A stretch of DNA of 64,000 nt from Bacilli bacterium PM5-9. GTDB lineage: Bacteria > Bacillota_I > Bacilli_A > JAJDGJ01. Position numbers and translations under genes: made by a program. The stretch is taken from assembly GCA_029893765.1 (NCBI GenBank), contig JARXZD010000002.1:1-64000 (forward strand). The letters are read 5' to 3'. Below are positions 17,024 to 26,818 of the stretch, piece by piece. Under the pieces are notes generated by a model, which was not told the origin of the DNA, ran no database searches, and worked only from the letters and a program-made list of their open reading frames with translations. Position 1 is the stretch's first letter; the number at the start of each line of letters is the position of its first letter.

Positions 17024-18072
17024 TAACAATCATCCTTTAAAATAAATTTATTTAGTATTTCAATTAAATTATTTAGTGTTTCATCAATACTAGTTAAAAA
17101 AGCATTTTCATCTAATGTTAAATATACATCATAAATATTAGTTGTCTTGCTTTCCTTTTTCTCAATAATTTTAAGTGCAAGATTATCTTCATTTTCAAAA
17201 ATATTTAGTTTTCTTAAATCAGTATCAAAAGATGCACAGATTAAAGATAGATTACAATTATTATTTATTTCATTTTTTATTTTTGAACTCCAATAATTTG
17301 GATTTAAACTTTCCATTAAACCATAATATTCAATTAAAAAACTTCTTATATTATATTTTGAATTAATATTCATTTTCTCAACTTTTAATTTACTGATTAA
17401 ATCTAAATAAACTTGATGTAAAATATCTAAATATTCAACATTTGCTTTATCATTTAACAATTTAACAAACAAATTTAACATATAAGAGTCTTCACAAGAA
17501 ACTAAAAGATCATTTATAGATTTGTTTTCTAAAAGAGTTGTGAATATCTTAAAATTCGATATAGATAAGCCTTTTATTGGATGATTAGGACTATTATATT
17601 CATTATAATATTTGATTGCTATTCCACCATTATTTTCCCACTCAATTAAATTGTATGAATAATCATCAACTAAAATACAATCACTTAAATCAGCAATGTC
17701 AAACATTTCTTTGACAGTTTGTACTTTTGATGAGTTTGTATCAATACAAATATATTTAATATTACCATTACTATCTTTTAAATTCATTAATTCTTCATGA
17801 GATATCTCTAAAATTTCAGCCATTCTTAATTGTTTGTGTATCTCATATTCAATAGCAGGGTATTTTGTTAAAATGTAAACATTATCTAAAAATAATAATT
17901 TTTTAACTATATCAGGATTACGACAAATAGCACTTTCATACATTGTTTTTATTGCATTCTCATTTTCATGTGGAAATTTTCCAATTGAAGAATGAATTCT
18001 ACTTTCAGTCTCGATTGAATAAAACCCTGAATGCTCAAGGATAGTATTATCGACATCAATAAAAATCTTCAT
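17023..18072 (-). CDS. HAD-superfamily protein with an unassigned C-terminal domain
   Basis: A 349-residue cytosolic protein. The first 175 residues are HAD-like: FIDVDNTIL gives the DxD nucleophile motif at the N-terminus, YILTKYP a likely motif II, and CILVDDYSYNLIEW motif IV, resembling 5'(3')-deoxyribonucleotidase relatives. The remaining 170 residues match nothing I recognise and are helical and Asn/Lys-rich. It is cotranscribed with the membrane hydrolase downstream. Dephosphorylation of a small metabolite is likely, but the substrate is unknown. Confidence 0.65.
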   Translation of the reverse strand: MKIFIDVDNTILEHSGFYSIETESRIHSSIGKFPHENENAIKTMYESAICRNPDIVKKLLFLDNVYILTKYPAIEYEIHKQLRMAEILEISHEELMNLKDSNGNIKYICIDTNSSKVQTVKEMFDIADLSDCILVDDYSYNLIEWENNGGIAIKYYNEYNSPNHPIKGLSISNFKIFTTLLENKSINDLLVSCEDSYMLNLFVKLLNDKANVEYLDILHQVYLDLISKLKVEKMNINSKYNIRSFLIEYYGLMESLNPNYWSSKIKNEINNNCNLSLICASFDTDLRKLNIFENEDNLALKIIEKKESKTTNIYDVYLTLDENAFLTSIDETLNNLIEILNKFILKDDC

Positions 18073-18169
18073 AGTATCACCTCAAAATAATTATATCATA
18101 ATGATGATATTAAATGTGTTATTTATATTGTATATTGAATTAATTTATCTTAATAAAAAAATAAATTTA

Positions 18170-18178
18170 TGTTATAAT
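18170..18178 (+). promoter_or_regulatory. Extended -10 promoter of ftsK
   Basis: TGT followed by TATAAT (18173-18178), 22 nt before the start codon. No convincing -35 is present. Confidence 0.55.
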
Positions 18179-18199
18179 AATCTCTATCGAGGTGATTTT

Positions 18200-20452
18200 A
18201 TGGCTAAGCGAAAAAAACGTAAAAATACACAACAAAAGAATCAAGAAATTATCTATTATATAGTAGCCCTAATTTCAATTGCTATTATAATAATATCAGT
18301 ATTTCAATTTGGAAGCGCTGGATTAATTTTAGATGTTTTCTTTAAAAATATTTTTGGAAACATTCCATATTATTTTATAATGATACAATTACTATGTTTT
18401 TTTGGTTATATTTTAGTTCAAGGAAAGGTATTATCATTTAAATCAAGATATGTTATTGGATCATTATTTTTTATGTTGGGCTTAATGTTATTGTTTGGAT
18501 GTATTGATGCAACAACTACTGGTTTTGATGTAATTGACTTAAAAAATATTACACAGTCTAAATTAGGACTATTACAAATGTTATTATATGGTAGTTTTTC
18601 ACAACTTTTTGGTTTGTATGGTACGGGTATTTTTGCAATAGTTATATTGATTATTGCTTTAATTATTTATTTTATGATTAGTGTTAGTACAGTTATTCAA
18701 AATAAACATAATGATTTATCTAAGATTGCTGAAGAACAAAAACATAAAAGAATTGCTAGACAACAAGCTAAACTTGAAAAACAAAAAATTGAGAATGAAA
18801 AGAAAAAGGTAAACTTCTTTGAAATAGACAATAATGAAGAAAAAGAAAATGAAGAAGAAAAAAATAGTGATGATTTTGAAATTATAGATAATAATGATCA
18901 AGTTATAAATAATGAAGAAACATATAATAATGAATTACCATTTGATGATTCTGAAATAGTTTTTGATGATGAAGAAAAAGAAATTGAAATAAGTAAAAAT
19001 ATTAAATTAAATGCTAAAGACTATGTTTTACCATCATTTGATTTATTAAAAAATCCTAAAACAAACGATGCTAATCAAGTTAACAAAAGAAATGCTAATG
19101 AAAAGGCAAAGTTATTAATTGATTTTCTCAAAGAATTTAATTTGGATGTTAATGTGTCTAAAATAAATATTGGACCGTCTGTTACAAAGTTTGAGTTAAC
19201 TTTAAGTGCAGGAATAAGAGTTAATAGAATTGCTTCAATGGCTGATGATATTAAAATGGCTTTAGCAGTTAAAGAAATGAGAATTGAAGCTCCAATTCCT
19301 GGTAAATCAGCTGTCGGAATTGAAATTCCAAATGTGAAAAATAGTTTAATTACTTTAAAAGAAGTTTTAAATGATATTGATTATGAAAATGAAAATAAAT
19401 TAGTAATTGGTTTAGGAAAAGATATTAATGGTAAGTCAATTTATACTAGCTTAGATAAAATGCCACATTTATTGGTTGCTGGTGCAACTGGAAGTGGTAA
19501 GTCAGTATGTATTAATAGTATTATTGTTTCTATATTAATGAATGCACATTACAATGAAGTTAAACTATTATTAATTGATCCTAAAAAGGTTGAATTAAAT
19601 ATTTATAATGATATTCCACATTTAATTACACCAGTTGTTAGTGATCCAAAAGCAGCTAGTATTGCATTAAGAAGAATTGTTGAAGAAATGGATCAAAGAT
19701 ATCAAATTTTCTCAAACCATAATTGTAAAAATATATCAACTTATAATAAATATGCTGAAAAATTTAATGAAAAAGTTGCAGATGAAGAATTAAAATTAGA
19801 AAAATTGCCATATATTGTAGTTATAATTGATGAATTAGCTGACTTAATGATGGTTAGTCCAAAAGATGTAGAAGAGTGTATTATGAGAATAACTCAAATG
19901 GCTCGTGCTGCAGGTATTCATTTAATAGTGGCTACACAAAGACCGAGCACAGATGTTATTACTGGTGTTATTAAGGCGAATATTCCAAGTAGAATAGCGT
20001 TTGCTGTTAGTAGTAGTATTGATTCAAGAACTATTTTAGATATGGTTGGTGCAGAAAAACTTCTTGGAAAAGGGGATATGTTATTCTTTCCTTCAGGAGT
20101 TAGTTCACCACAAAGAGTTCAAGGTGCCTTTTTATCTGATGATGAGGTTTCAAAAATTGTTTATGCAATCAAGAAACAAAATATTTTAACTTTAAACAAT
20201 GAGAGTTTTCATAATCTTGAAGAAAGTTCTATTAATGAAAAATCTTCAGGCAGTGATGAATTATATTTTGAAATAGAAGATTATGTAAAAAAACAAGAAA
20301 CAATTAGTACATCTAAACTTCAAAGACAATTTAGTCTTGGTTATAATAGAGCTGCAAAAATTATTGATGAGCTTGAAAATAATGGTATTATATCAGCTAG
20401 AAGAGGAAGTAAACCTCGTGATGTTTTAGTTAGAAATGAAGAATTGGAGTGA
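18200..20452 (+). CDS. ftsK: DNA translocase FtsK/SpoIIIE
   Basis: Septum-anchored dsDNA pump of 750 residues that clears chromosome DNA from the division plane. It has four or so N-terminal transmembrane segments (about 20-170) and an acidic Asn/Glu-rich linker (about 190-265). The RecA-like motor carries Walker A GATGSGKSV near residue 430 and Walker B VVIIDELADLM. A winged-helix gamma domain for KOPS/SRS recognition ends the protein (LQRQFSLGYNRAAKIIDELE). The start at 18200 follows GAGGTGA; the open frame to 18101 is upstream sequence. It leads an operon with ymfF-ymfH. Confidence 0.96.
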   Translation: MAKRKKRKNTQQKNQEIIYYIVALISIAIIIISVFQFGSAGLILDVFFKNIFGNIPYYFIMIQLLCFFGYILVQGKVLSFKSRYVIGSLFFMLGLMLLFGCIDATTTGFDVIDLKNITQSKLGLLQMLLYGSFSQLFGLYGTGIFAIVILIIALIIYFMISVSTVIQNKHNDLSKIAEEQKHKRIARQQAKLEKQKIENEKKKVNFFEIDNNEEKENEEEKNSDDFEIIDNNDQVINNEETYNNELPFDDSEIVFDDEEKEIEISKNIKLNAKDYVLPSFDLLKNPKTNDANQVNKRNANEKAKLLIDFLKEFNLDVNVSKINIGPSVTKFELTLSAGIRVNRIASMADDIKMALAVKEMRIEAPIPGKSAVGIEIPNVKNSLITLKEVLNDIDYENENKLVIGLGKDINGKSIYTSLDKMPHLLVAGATGSGKSVCINSIIVSILMNAHYNEVKLLLIDPKKVELNIYNDIPHLITPVVSDPKAASIALRRIVEEMDQRYQIFSNHNCKNISTYNKYAEKFNEKVADEELKLEKLPYIVVIIDELADLMMVSPKDVEECIMRITQMARAAGIHLIVATQRPSTDVITGVIKANIPSRIAFAVSSSIDSRTILDMVGAEKLLGKGDMLFFPSGVSSPQRVQGAFLSDDEVSKIVYAIKKQNILTLNNESFHNLEESSINEKSSGSDELYFEIEDYVKKQETISTSKLQRQFSLGYNRAAKIIDELENNGIISARRGSKPRDVLVRNEELE

Positions 20453-20456
20453 TTTA

Positions 20457-21692
20457 ATGCAAACAAATTACAACATAAAAAAATCCGATAAATTTAAAAC
20501 GAATTATTTACAAATTAGATATTTAATAGATGCTAAAAAAGAGAACACTTCACTAGCATCTCTTTTATCTATGTATATAACTTATTCAAATAATATCCAA
20601 AAAACTTATAAGGAAGCTACTGATTATTTAGATTCTTTATATGGATGTAAATTGGATATATCTATCTCTTTAAAAGGAGATAAAATAGCTTTTGATATTA
20701 CAATTATTTTTGTAGCTAGTCGTTTTTTAAATAGTGAAAATTATCTTGAAAATATTATTAATACTTATTTAACATATATTTTTAATCCACTACAAATTAA
20801 TAATAGTTTTGATAATACTGTTATTGATTTAAAAAAATATGAATTAAAAGAGAGAATAAAAAGCATTTATGATGATAAAACTAGTTATGCAACTGAACAG
20901 TTTTTCAAAGTATTTGCCAAAAACTACCCACTATCTTTAAATATGGCGGGGTATATTGAAGATATTGAATTAATTACAAACGATACTTTATATAATTTTT
21001 ATAATGAATTAATAAAACAAACTCCTTATGTTTGTGGTATTTTAACATCAAGTGATTATAATAAAACTATTACAATTTTAAATGAAAAAATTCCTGAAGT
21101 TTCATATAATAATTTTACAAATTCATATCAAATAGAAATTGATGACATTAAGGAAGTTATAGAAAGTCAAGATATTGTGCAATCAAAATTATTAGTTGGT
21201 TTAACTATTGATGATGAAATTAATAATGAAAATTATTACTATTACTTTTTAATAAATATTTTATTTGGATTATCAAGTAACTCGTATTTATTTAAAATCG
21301 TTAGAGAAAAAGAGAATTTATGTTATACAATTAGATCTAGCTATGTTCAATATTGTAATTCAATTGCAGTATTAGCTGGAATTGAAAAAGAAAATTATTC
21401 TAAAACCGTTTCATTAATTGAAGAAATTTTAGAAATGATGAAAAATGGCGAAATAACAAGTGATGATTTTAAAGATGCTAAATCGGTTGCTAAAGATATG
21501 TTACAAAAAGTTAAAGATAGTCAAGTTGGTCTTGTTAGTTATGATATTAATCGTACAATGCAACAATATTCAACAGATTTAGATTATGATATTAAAATGA
21601 TTGAAAATATTGAATTAGAACAATTAGTAGAAAAAGTAAAAAATATTAAACTGAAAGCTAAGTATTTATTAAGTGGTGATAAAAATGAATAG
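20457..21692 (+). CDS. ymfF: M16-family peptidase-like protein (YmfF type, zinc motif lost)
   Basis: A 411-residue pitrilysin-fold protein matching B. subtilis YmfF. The N-terminal lobe lacks the zinc-binding HxxEH, so it is the non-catalytic partner of the heterodimer with the next gene. The conserved C-terminal-lobe segment FKIVREKENLCYTIRSSY is present. The ATG at 20457, four bases after the ftsK stop, follows GGAGTG. ftsK-ymfF-ymfH order is conserved in Bacilli. The natural substrate is not established. Confidence 0.88.
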   Translation: MQTNYNIKKSDKFKTNYLQIRYLIDAKKENTSLASLLSMYITYSNNIQKTYKEATDYLDSLYGCKLDISISLKGDKIAFDITIIFVASRFLNSENYLENIINTYLTYIFNPLQINNSFDNTVIDLKKYELKERIKSIYDDKTSYATEQFFKVFAKNYPLSLNMAGYIEDIELITNDTLYNFYNELIKQTPYVCGILTSSDYNKTITILNEKIPEVSYNNFTNSYQIEIDDIKEVIESQDIVQSKLLVGLTIDDEINNENYYYYFLINILFGLSSNSYLFKIVREKENLCYTIRSSYVQYCNSIAVLAGIEKENYSKTVSLIEEILEMMKNGEITSDDFKDAKSVAKDMLQKVKDSQVGLVSYDINRTMQQYSTDLDYDIKMIENIELEQLVEKVKNIKLKAKYLLSGDKNE

Positions 21693-22959
21693 GAAATATT
21701 ATGAATTAATTGATGAAACTTTATATCATTTTACCTGTGAAAATGGTTTAGAAGTGTATTTATTGCAGAAAAAGGATTATTATAAAACTTATGGAATTTT
21801 TGCAAGTAAATTTGGTTCATGTAATACAAAATTTAAAGTTGATGGAAAAACTTATAATGTTATTGATGGAGCAGCACATTTTTTAGAGCATAAGATGTTT
21901 GAAAAAGATAATTATGATGTTATGGATACTTTTAGTAAACAACAGGCTTCAAGCAATGCCTTCACTTCATTTGATAAAACAGCATATCTATTTAGTGCTA
22001 CAGCAAATGTTAATCAAAACGTTATAACATTGTTAGATTTTGTTCAAGATTTACAATTAAGTGATAAATCCGTAGAAAAAGAAAAACCAATTATTGCATC
22101 TGAAATTGCAATGTATGATGATAATGTTGATTGGCAATCATTTTTTCAATCACTTCAATCAATGTATCATAATAATAGTGTAAAAATTGATATTGCTGGA
22201 ACTAAAGAGAGTATTAATGCAATTACAAAAGAAGATTTATATTTATATTATAATCATTTCTATCATCCATCAAATATGGTTTTATTTGTATGTGGTTCAT
22301 TTGATTTAGATTCTTTATCAAGTACAATTATTGATAATCAAAACAGTAAAGAGTTTAAAAAAATAAATTTAAAGTTAATTAATGAAAAAGAACCAAAAGA
22401 TGTAGTAAATAGATATTCAAAAAGAGAGTTAGATGTTTTAAATACTAAATATAATTATTCATTTAAAGTTAATGATTATATAATGGATTCATTAAAGCAA
22501 GATATTGCTATGGGAGTATTAATGGATATTTTGTTTGCTAAAAGCACGGATTTCTTCCAAGACTTGTTTAACAATCAAAAAATTACAAACCAATATAGTT
22601 ATGGGTATCAACAAGATAATTTAAATGATTATGCATTTATTCAATTATCTTTTACTTGTGATGATGAACAATATCTTACAAAATATTTAGATAATTATTT
22701 TAAGCAAGATTTAACACATTTTATCAATGAAAAAGACTTTGAAATTATCAAAGCTAAATATACTGGTGATTTTATTAGAGTTTTTAATAGCCCAGAGGGA
22801 ATTGCTGATTCATTTATTTCATATTATATTAGTGGCTATGATTTATTTGAAGTTTTAGAAGTAATCAATGAAGTAACAATTGAAGATTTAAAAAGTTTAT
22901 TAGTGTTATTTAATGATAAATATAAAACAATTTCATTAATAACACCACCTAAAAAGTAA
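21685..22959 (+). CDS. ymfH: M16-family zinc metallopeptidase (YmfH type)
   Basis: Catalytic partner of the YmfF/YmfH pair, 424 residues. The inverted zinc motif is HFLEH at residues 65-69. The third ligand Glu lies in the downstream helix (EKPIIASEIAMYDD). The ATG at 21685 overlaps ymfF by 8 nt and follows GGTGAT; a GTG at 21673 is less likely. In B. subtilis ymfI follows; here a terminator and convergent ispG come instead. Confidence 0.9.
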   Translation: MNRKYYELIDETLYHFTCENGLEVYLLQKKDYYKTYGIFASKFGSCNTKFKVDGKTYNVIDGAAHFLEHKMFEKDNYDVMDTFSKQQASSNAFTSFDKTAYLFSATANVNQNVITLLDFVQDLQLSDKSVEKEKPIIASEIAMYDDNVDWQSFFQSLQSMYHNNSVKIDIAGTKESINAITKEDLYLYYNHFYHPSNMVLFVCGSFDLDSLSSTIIDNQNSKEFKKINLKLINEKEPKDVVNRYSKRELDVLNTKYNYSFKVNDYIMDSLKQDIAMGVLMDILFAKSTDFFQDLFNNQKITNQYSYGYQQDNLNDYAFIQLSFTCDDEQYLTKYLDNYFKQDLTHFINEKDFEIIKAKYTGDFIRVFNSPEGIADSFISYYISGYDLFEVLEVINEVTIEDLKSLLVLFNDKYKTISLITPPKK

Positions 22960-22985
22960 AAAGAACCGCGATGGTTCTTTTTTTA
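22958..22985. terminator. Bidirectional terminator between ymfH and ispG
   Basis: AAGAACC, loop GCGAT, GGTTCTT followed by a T-run. It spans the ymfH stop and reaches the ispG stop on the other strand. Confidence 0.87.
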
Positions 22986-24056
22986 TCGTTGTTTTTCTTC
23001 ACTAATAAATAAGTCAATTTCTTTTTTTAATTCATTTATCATTTCGGCTTGTTTTACTTTTTTGATAATTTTTCCTTTTTTAAATAAAACACCTTCATCT
23101 ACACCACCAGCAATTCCAATATCAGCAGATTTTGCTTCACCAGGACCATTAACACCACATCCCATTATTGCAACATGAATATTAGTTTTCTTATTTTTTA
23201 AATATTTTTCAATCTCATCAACAACATCAAACATACTGTATTGTAATCGACCACAAGTAGGGCAAGAAACAATAGTAGGAAGATTGTTTGCTAAATGGTA
23301 GTTTTTCAATAACTCTTTAGCTACTTCAATTTCTAAAACAGGATCAGTGCTTAAACTAACCCTAATTGTTGAGCCAATACCTTGATGAATAAGTGGGGCT
23401 AAACCTGCACATGATTTTATTGTTCCAGCAAATTTTGTTCCAGCTTCAGTAATTCCTAAATGTAGAGGATAATTAAATTCTTTTGCAGCTAATTCATAAG
23501 CTTCTATTGATAATAAAACATCACTTGCCTTTAATGAAATACATATATCATAAAAATCAAGTTTTTCAAGTATCTCGACATGTTTTCTAGCACTTTCAAC
23601 CATTGCCTTTGCACAAGGGTATTGATATTTATCTAATATTTCCTTTTCTAGTGAACCTGCATTTACGCCAATTCTTATTGGTATCTTTTTTTCTTTACAT
23701 GCATCAACAACTGCCTTAACTTTATCATTTGAACCAATATTACCGGGATTTATTCTTATTTTATCAACTCCTGAATTAATTGATTCTATTGCTAAACGAT
23801 AATCAAAATGAATATCAGCAACTATTGGAATAGAAATATTCTTTTTTATTTCTTTTATTGCCTTAGCATCTTCAATATCTAAAACAGCAACCCTAACTAT
23901 TTCACATCCTGCTTCTTGCAATTCATTTATTTGTTTAACCGTATTATTTATATCTTTTGTTTTTGTATTACACATTGATTGGATAATTATTTTATCGTTA
24001 TTACCGATTTGAATACCACCAACATTAATTGGTCTAGTTTTATCTCTATAAAACAT
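22983..24056 (-). CDS. ispG: 4-hydroxy-3-methylbut-2-en-1-yl diphosphate synthase
   Basis: Penultimate MEP-pathway enzyme, 357 residues. It reductively opens MEcPP to HMBPP using a [4Fe-4S] cluster. The TIM-barrel half starts with [17 protein letters not shown]. The C-terminal domain holds the cluster Cys residues in SCPTCGR and [12 protein letters not shown]. The length is that of the two-domain bacterial enzyme. It has its own promoter and GAGGTGA Shine-Dalgarno. Together with ispE, dxs and ispA in this window it shows a MEP rather than mevalonate route. Confidence 0.97.
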   Translation of the reverse strand: MFYRDKTRPINVGGIQIGNNDKIIIQSMCNTKTKDINNTVKQINELQEAGCEIVRVAVLDIEDAKAIKEIKKNISIPIVADIHFDYRLAIESINSGVDKIRINPGNIGSNDKVKAVVDACKEKKIPIRIGVNAGSLEKEILDKYQYPCAKAMVESARKHVEILEKLDFYDICISLKASDVLLSIEAYELAAKEFNYPLHLGITEAGTKFAGTIKSCAGLAPLIHQGIGSTIRVSLSTDPVLEIEVAKELLKNYHLANNLPTIVSCPTCGRLQYSMFDVVDEIEKYLKNKKTNIHVAIMGCGVNGPGEAKSADIGIAGGVDEGVLFKKGKIIKKVKQAEMINELKKEIDLFISEEKQR

Positions 24057-24074
24057 TAAATCACCTCGATATTA

Positions 24075-24080
24075 ATTATA
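24075..24080 (-). promoter_or_regulatory. -10 box of the ispG promoter
   Basis: TATAAT on the minus strand, 19 nt before the ispG start. The -35 is weak (TGACTT-like at about 17 bp), so the leader would be very short. Confidence 0.55.
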
Positions 24081-24272
24081 CTATAACTTTGACAATAAGT
24101 CATTTTTGAACATAATACATCTATTTTAATTATCTTAATATCTTTAATAATTATTTTATTGATAAATTACTACTTATTATTTTTTAAAAATGAATATTAT
24201 TTTATAAAGTACTAGTCAAACACGTTTTTTTATGATAAAATATCTATGGTAAAAGTTATGGGAGGTGTCATA

Positions 24273-24422
24273 ATGAGAGATAACATTACACTAAAATGTA
24301 CTGAGTGTGGCGAAGAGAATTATATTGGAAAGAAAAATAAAAAACTACATCCTGATCGTGTAGAGTATAAAAAATATTGTTCAAGATGTAATGCACAAAC
24401 AATACATAAAGAAAAGAAATAA
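24273..24422 (+). CDS. rpmG: 50S ribosomal protein L33
   Basis: A 49-residue ribosomal protein. It is of the zinc-ribbon type, with Cys pairs CTEC (residues 9-12) and CSRC (36-39), and ends in a basic tail. The start follows GGGAGGTG. Possession of both Cys pairs marks the C+ paralogue, often accompanied in Firmicutes by a zinc-independent C- copy elsewhere. It is monocistronic with a terminator 6 nt after the stop. Confidence 0.93.
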   Translation: MRDNITLKCTECGEENYIGKKNKKLHPDRVEYKKYCSRCNAQTIHKEKK

Positions 24423-24427
24423 AAAGT

Positions 24428-24456
24428 AAAAGATTATTAACAGTAATCTTTTTTTA
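24428..24456 (+). terminator. Terminator of rpmG
   Basis: AAAGATTA, loop TTAACAG, TAATCTTT followed by a T-run. Confidence 0.85.
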
Positions 24457-24474
24457 ATATACGGAGGTTTAAAA

Positions 24475-25092
24475 ATGAAAGTCGAAAGAGTAGTAAATAG
24501 TTTTATTGAAGAAAACACTTTTATTATCTATGAAAATGATACTTGTATTATTGTTGATCCAGGATCTGATTTTAATAAAATTGATTTTGTAATTCAAGAA
24601 AATAATTTAAAAAATATTAATATTTATTTAACACACGGTCATATTGATCATATTGTATCTGTAAATGATATTTCAAAAAAATATGATGCACCTGTTTTTA
24701 TTCATGAATTAGAAATACCGCTTTTAAAAAAGCCAAGCGAAAATATGTCAACGATGTTTTATGATAGAGATATTGAAGTTAAGAATGCTATTGGAGTTAA
24801 AGATAAATTAGATATACCAGCGTTAGGTGAATTAAATGTATATCACACACCTGGGCATACTTATGGTCATTCAATGTTAGAAGTAAAGAAAATAAATACT
24901 TTATTTACTGGTGACTTTGTTTTTTATCATGAAATAGGTCGTTGTGATTTACCTACTGGTAGTATTGATGATATGTATAATTCATTAGATAAATTAAAAA
25001 CATTTAATCCAAAATTAGAAATTTGTCCTGGACATGGTCAATATTCTAGTGTTGGGGAGGAAATAAAATATAATCCATATATGAATAGATAA
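24475..25092 (+). CDS. Metallo-beta-lactamase-fold hydrolase (glyoxalase II-like)
   Basis: Cytosolic binuclear-metal hydrolase of 205 residues. The HxHxDH motif reads THGHIDHI near residue 58. Further ligands are in HTPGHTYGHS, FTGDFVF and CPGHGQYS. Its length and the GRCDLPTG block match the YcbL/GloB-like subgroup that hydrolyses thioesters such as S-lactoylglutathione analogues. The real substrate is not predictable. Shine-Dalgarno ACGGAGG. It precedes the esterase gene by 27 bp and is probably cotranscribed with it. Confidence 0.87.
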   Translation: MKVERVVNSFIEENTFIIYENDTCIIVDPGSDFNKIDFVIQENNLKNINIYLTHGHIDHIVSVNDISKKYDAPVFIHELEIPLLKKPSENMSTMFYDRDIEVKNAIGVKDKLDIPALGELNVYHTPGHTYGHSMLEVKKINTLFTGDFVFYHEIGRCDLPTGSIDDMYNSLDKLKTFNPKLEICPGHGQYSSVGEEIKYNPYMNR

Positions 25093-25119
25093 AAAGTTTT
25101 ATATTAAAGGAGGGATTTT

Positions 25120-26202
25120 TTGAAGAAGAATAAGTTACTTATAATATTATTTTTATTGGTATGTTTTCTGTATCTAAATAATACTGAAATTTATGCTAAA
25201 AAGTATCAATCAAAATATATTACATTAAAAAGTAAGAAAAATCTTAAATATAATAATATTTCAAAAAAACAAAAATTAGATATTTATTATCCAAAAAAGA
25301 TTAAAAGAAATCGAAATAATCCAGTTGTTCTTTTTATTCATGGTGGTTATTATGATTCAGGTAATAAAGCTTATGGTTTAAAGAAAAATAAAAAAAATTA
25401 CAATGATGCAGGATATGTTTATGTTACAATGAATTATCGATTGTCAAAAAATGCAAGGTTTCCTAGTGCAGCAAATGATGTTAAAACAGCAATTAGATAT
25501 TTAAAACATAATTCAAAAAAATTATATATAAATTCTAGTAAAATAATAATAGTTGGATTTTCAGCAGGAGCTAATGTTGGCTCATTAGCAGTAAGCACTC
25601 CAAATATTAAATCATTTAATAATGAAAAAGTTAAATATGCTAAAATGAACAATAAAGTTGCTGGTTTTATTGGAATATCAGGATTTTATAATTTAGATAC
25701 ATATTTTGATTTAAGAGATAAACTTGATACAGAGTTAATTGGTAGTGAAGAAAATAATACTGAAGAAGAGATAAATAATGAAACTGAAGAAAATATTGAT
25801 GAAAAAGATGATAGTAGTAAAGAAGTTGAACCTATTAATTCAAGTGCTATAACTATAAGTAATAATGTAGTTAGTAGTGGAGCATATACAAAAAATCAGA
25901 AAAGAATTTTAAATTATTTTACAACAATTAAAACACCAATAAAAAATGATTTGAAAAATGCTAATACTTTTAATTATATAAAAAAGATAAAAGCACCAAT
26001 AATGATTTATGCTGGAAAAAATGATAAAACTATTTCATATAAACAATCATCAGAATTTTGTTCAACATTAAAAAAGAACAACAAGAAAGTATCTTGTCAT
26101 ATTTATAAGAAAAAATCTCATGGAATAAGTTTTTATCAAAAGAAAGATAATTTTAAAAAGATAGTAAAATGGATGAATAAAATAACAAGGCATAAAAAAT
26201 AG
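25120..26202 (+). CDS. Secreted alpha/beta-hydrolase (esterase/lipase-like)
   Basis: A 360-residue protein with an N-terminal signal sequence (about 1-26, ending EIYA). The oxyanion motif HGG is at 74-76. The nucleophile elbow GFSAG has Ser148. The remaining triad members are Asp302 (GKNDKT) and His334 (KSHGIS), in BD-FAE/HSL-like esterase order. An acidic Glu/Asn/Asp-rich, low-complexity insert at about 208-240 interrupts the fold. The start is TTG at 25120, supported by AAAGGAGGG. It would act outside the membrane on carboxylic esters, possibly carbohydrate or lipid esters; the substrate is unknown. Confidence 0.82.
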   Translation: MKKNKLLIILFLLVCFLYLNNTEIYAKKYQSKYITLKSKKNLKYNNISKKQKLDIYYPKKIKRNRNNPVVLFIHGGYYDSGNKAYGLKKNKKNYNDAGYVYVTMNYRLSKNARFPSAANDVKTAIRYLKHNSKKLYINSSKIIIVGFSAGANVGSLAVSTPNIKSFNNEKVKYAKMNNKVAGFIGISGFYNLDTYFDLRDKLDTELIGSEENNTEEEINNETEENIDEKDDSSKEVEPINSSAITISNNVVSSGAYTKNQKRILNYFTTIKTPIKNDLKNANTFNYIKKIKAPIMIYAGKNDKTISYKQSSEFCSTLKKNNKKVSCHIYKKKSHGISFYQKKDNFKKIVKWMNKITRHKK

Positions 26203-26222
26203 TAGTATTTACATATATAAGC

Positions 26223-26249
26223 AAAAACAAGGATTTCCTTGTTTTTTTA
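26223..26249 (+). terminator. Terminator of the esterase gene
   Basis: AAAAACAAGG, loop ATTT, CCTTGTTTTTTT. Confidence 0.87.
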
Positions 26250-26287
26250 ATTGATGTAATGTGTTAAAATATTAGTGGTGATATTTA

Positions 26288-26818
26288 ATGAAAATTAATG
26301 AAGTTATAGTTGTTGAGGGAGAACATGATGCTAGTAGACTTAAACAATTATTTGATGTTGAAGTGATTGTTACAAATGGTTCTGAAATCTCAAGTGATAC
26401 ACTAAATTTAATCAAAAAAGTAAATGAAACAAAAGGTGTAATTATTTTTTGTGATCCTGATTATCCAGGTGAACAAATTAGAAATAAAATAATAACTGTT
26501 GTTAAGAATGCTAAACATGCTTTTATTAAAAAAGAAGATGCAATTGATCATGTTAAACATAAAGTTGGTGTTGAGCATGCTAGTGATGAAGTAATTTATA
26601 AAGCATTAGAAAATGTTGTGACTTTTAAAAATGATGAAACTTTAACTTGGAATAATTTTATTAAATTAGATATGATTGGTAATAAAACAAAAAGAATTAA
26701 ATTATGTGATAAATTAAATATTGGGTATTGTAATGCAAAAACATTATTTAAAAGATTAAATATGCTTTCATTAGAATATCATGATATTGTTAAGATATTG
26801 GAGGATGCTAATGAGTAA
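26288..26818 (+). CDS. rnmV: Ribonuclease M5
   Basis: Toprim-domain endonuclease of 176 residues that matures the ends of precursor 5S rRNA together with ribosomal protein L18. Toprim signatures are VVEGEHDASRL near the N-terminus (catalytic Glu) and FCDPDYPGEQIR (DxD). A C-terminal DUF4093 domain follows. It overlaps rsmA by 8 nt; the rnmV-rsmA pairing is conserved in Firmicutes and Mollicutes. Confidence 0.95.
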   Translation: MKINEVIVVEGEHDASRLKQLFDVEVIVTNGSEISSDTLNLIKKVNETKGVIIFCDPDYPGEQIRNKIITVVKNAKHAFIKKEDAIDHVKHKVGVEHASDEVIYKALENVVTFKNDETLTWNNFIKLDMIGNKTKRIKLCDKLNIGYCNAKTLFKRLNMLSLEYHDIVKILEDANE

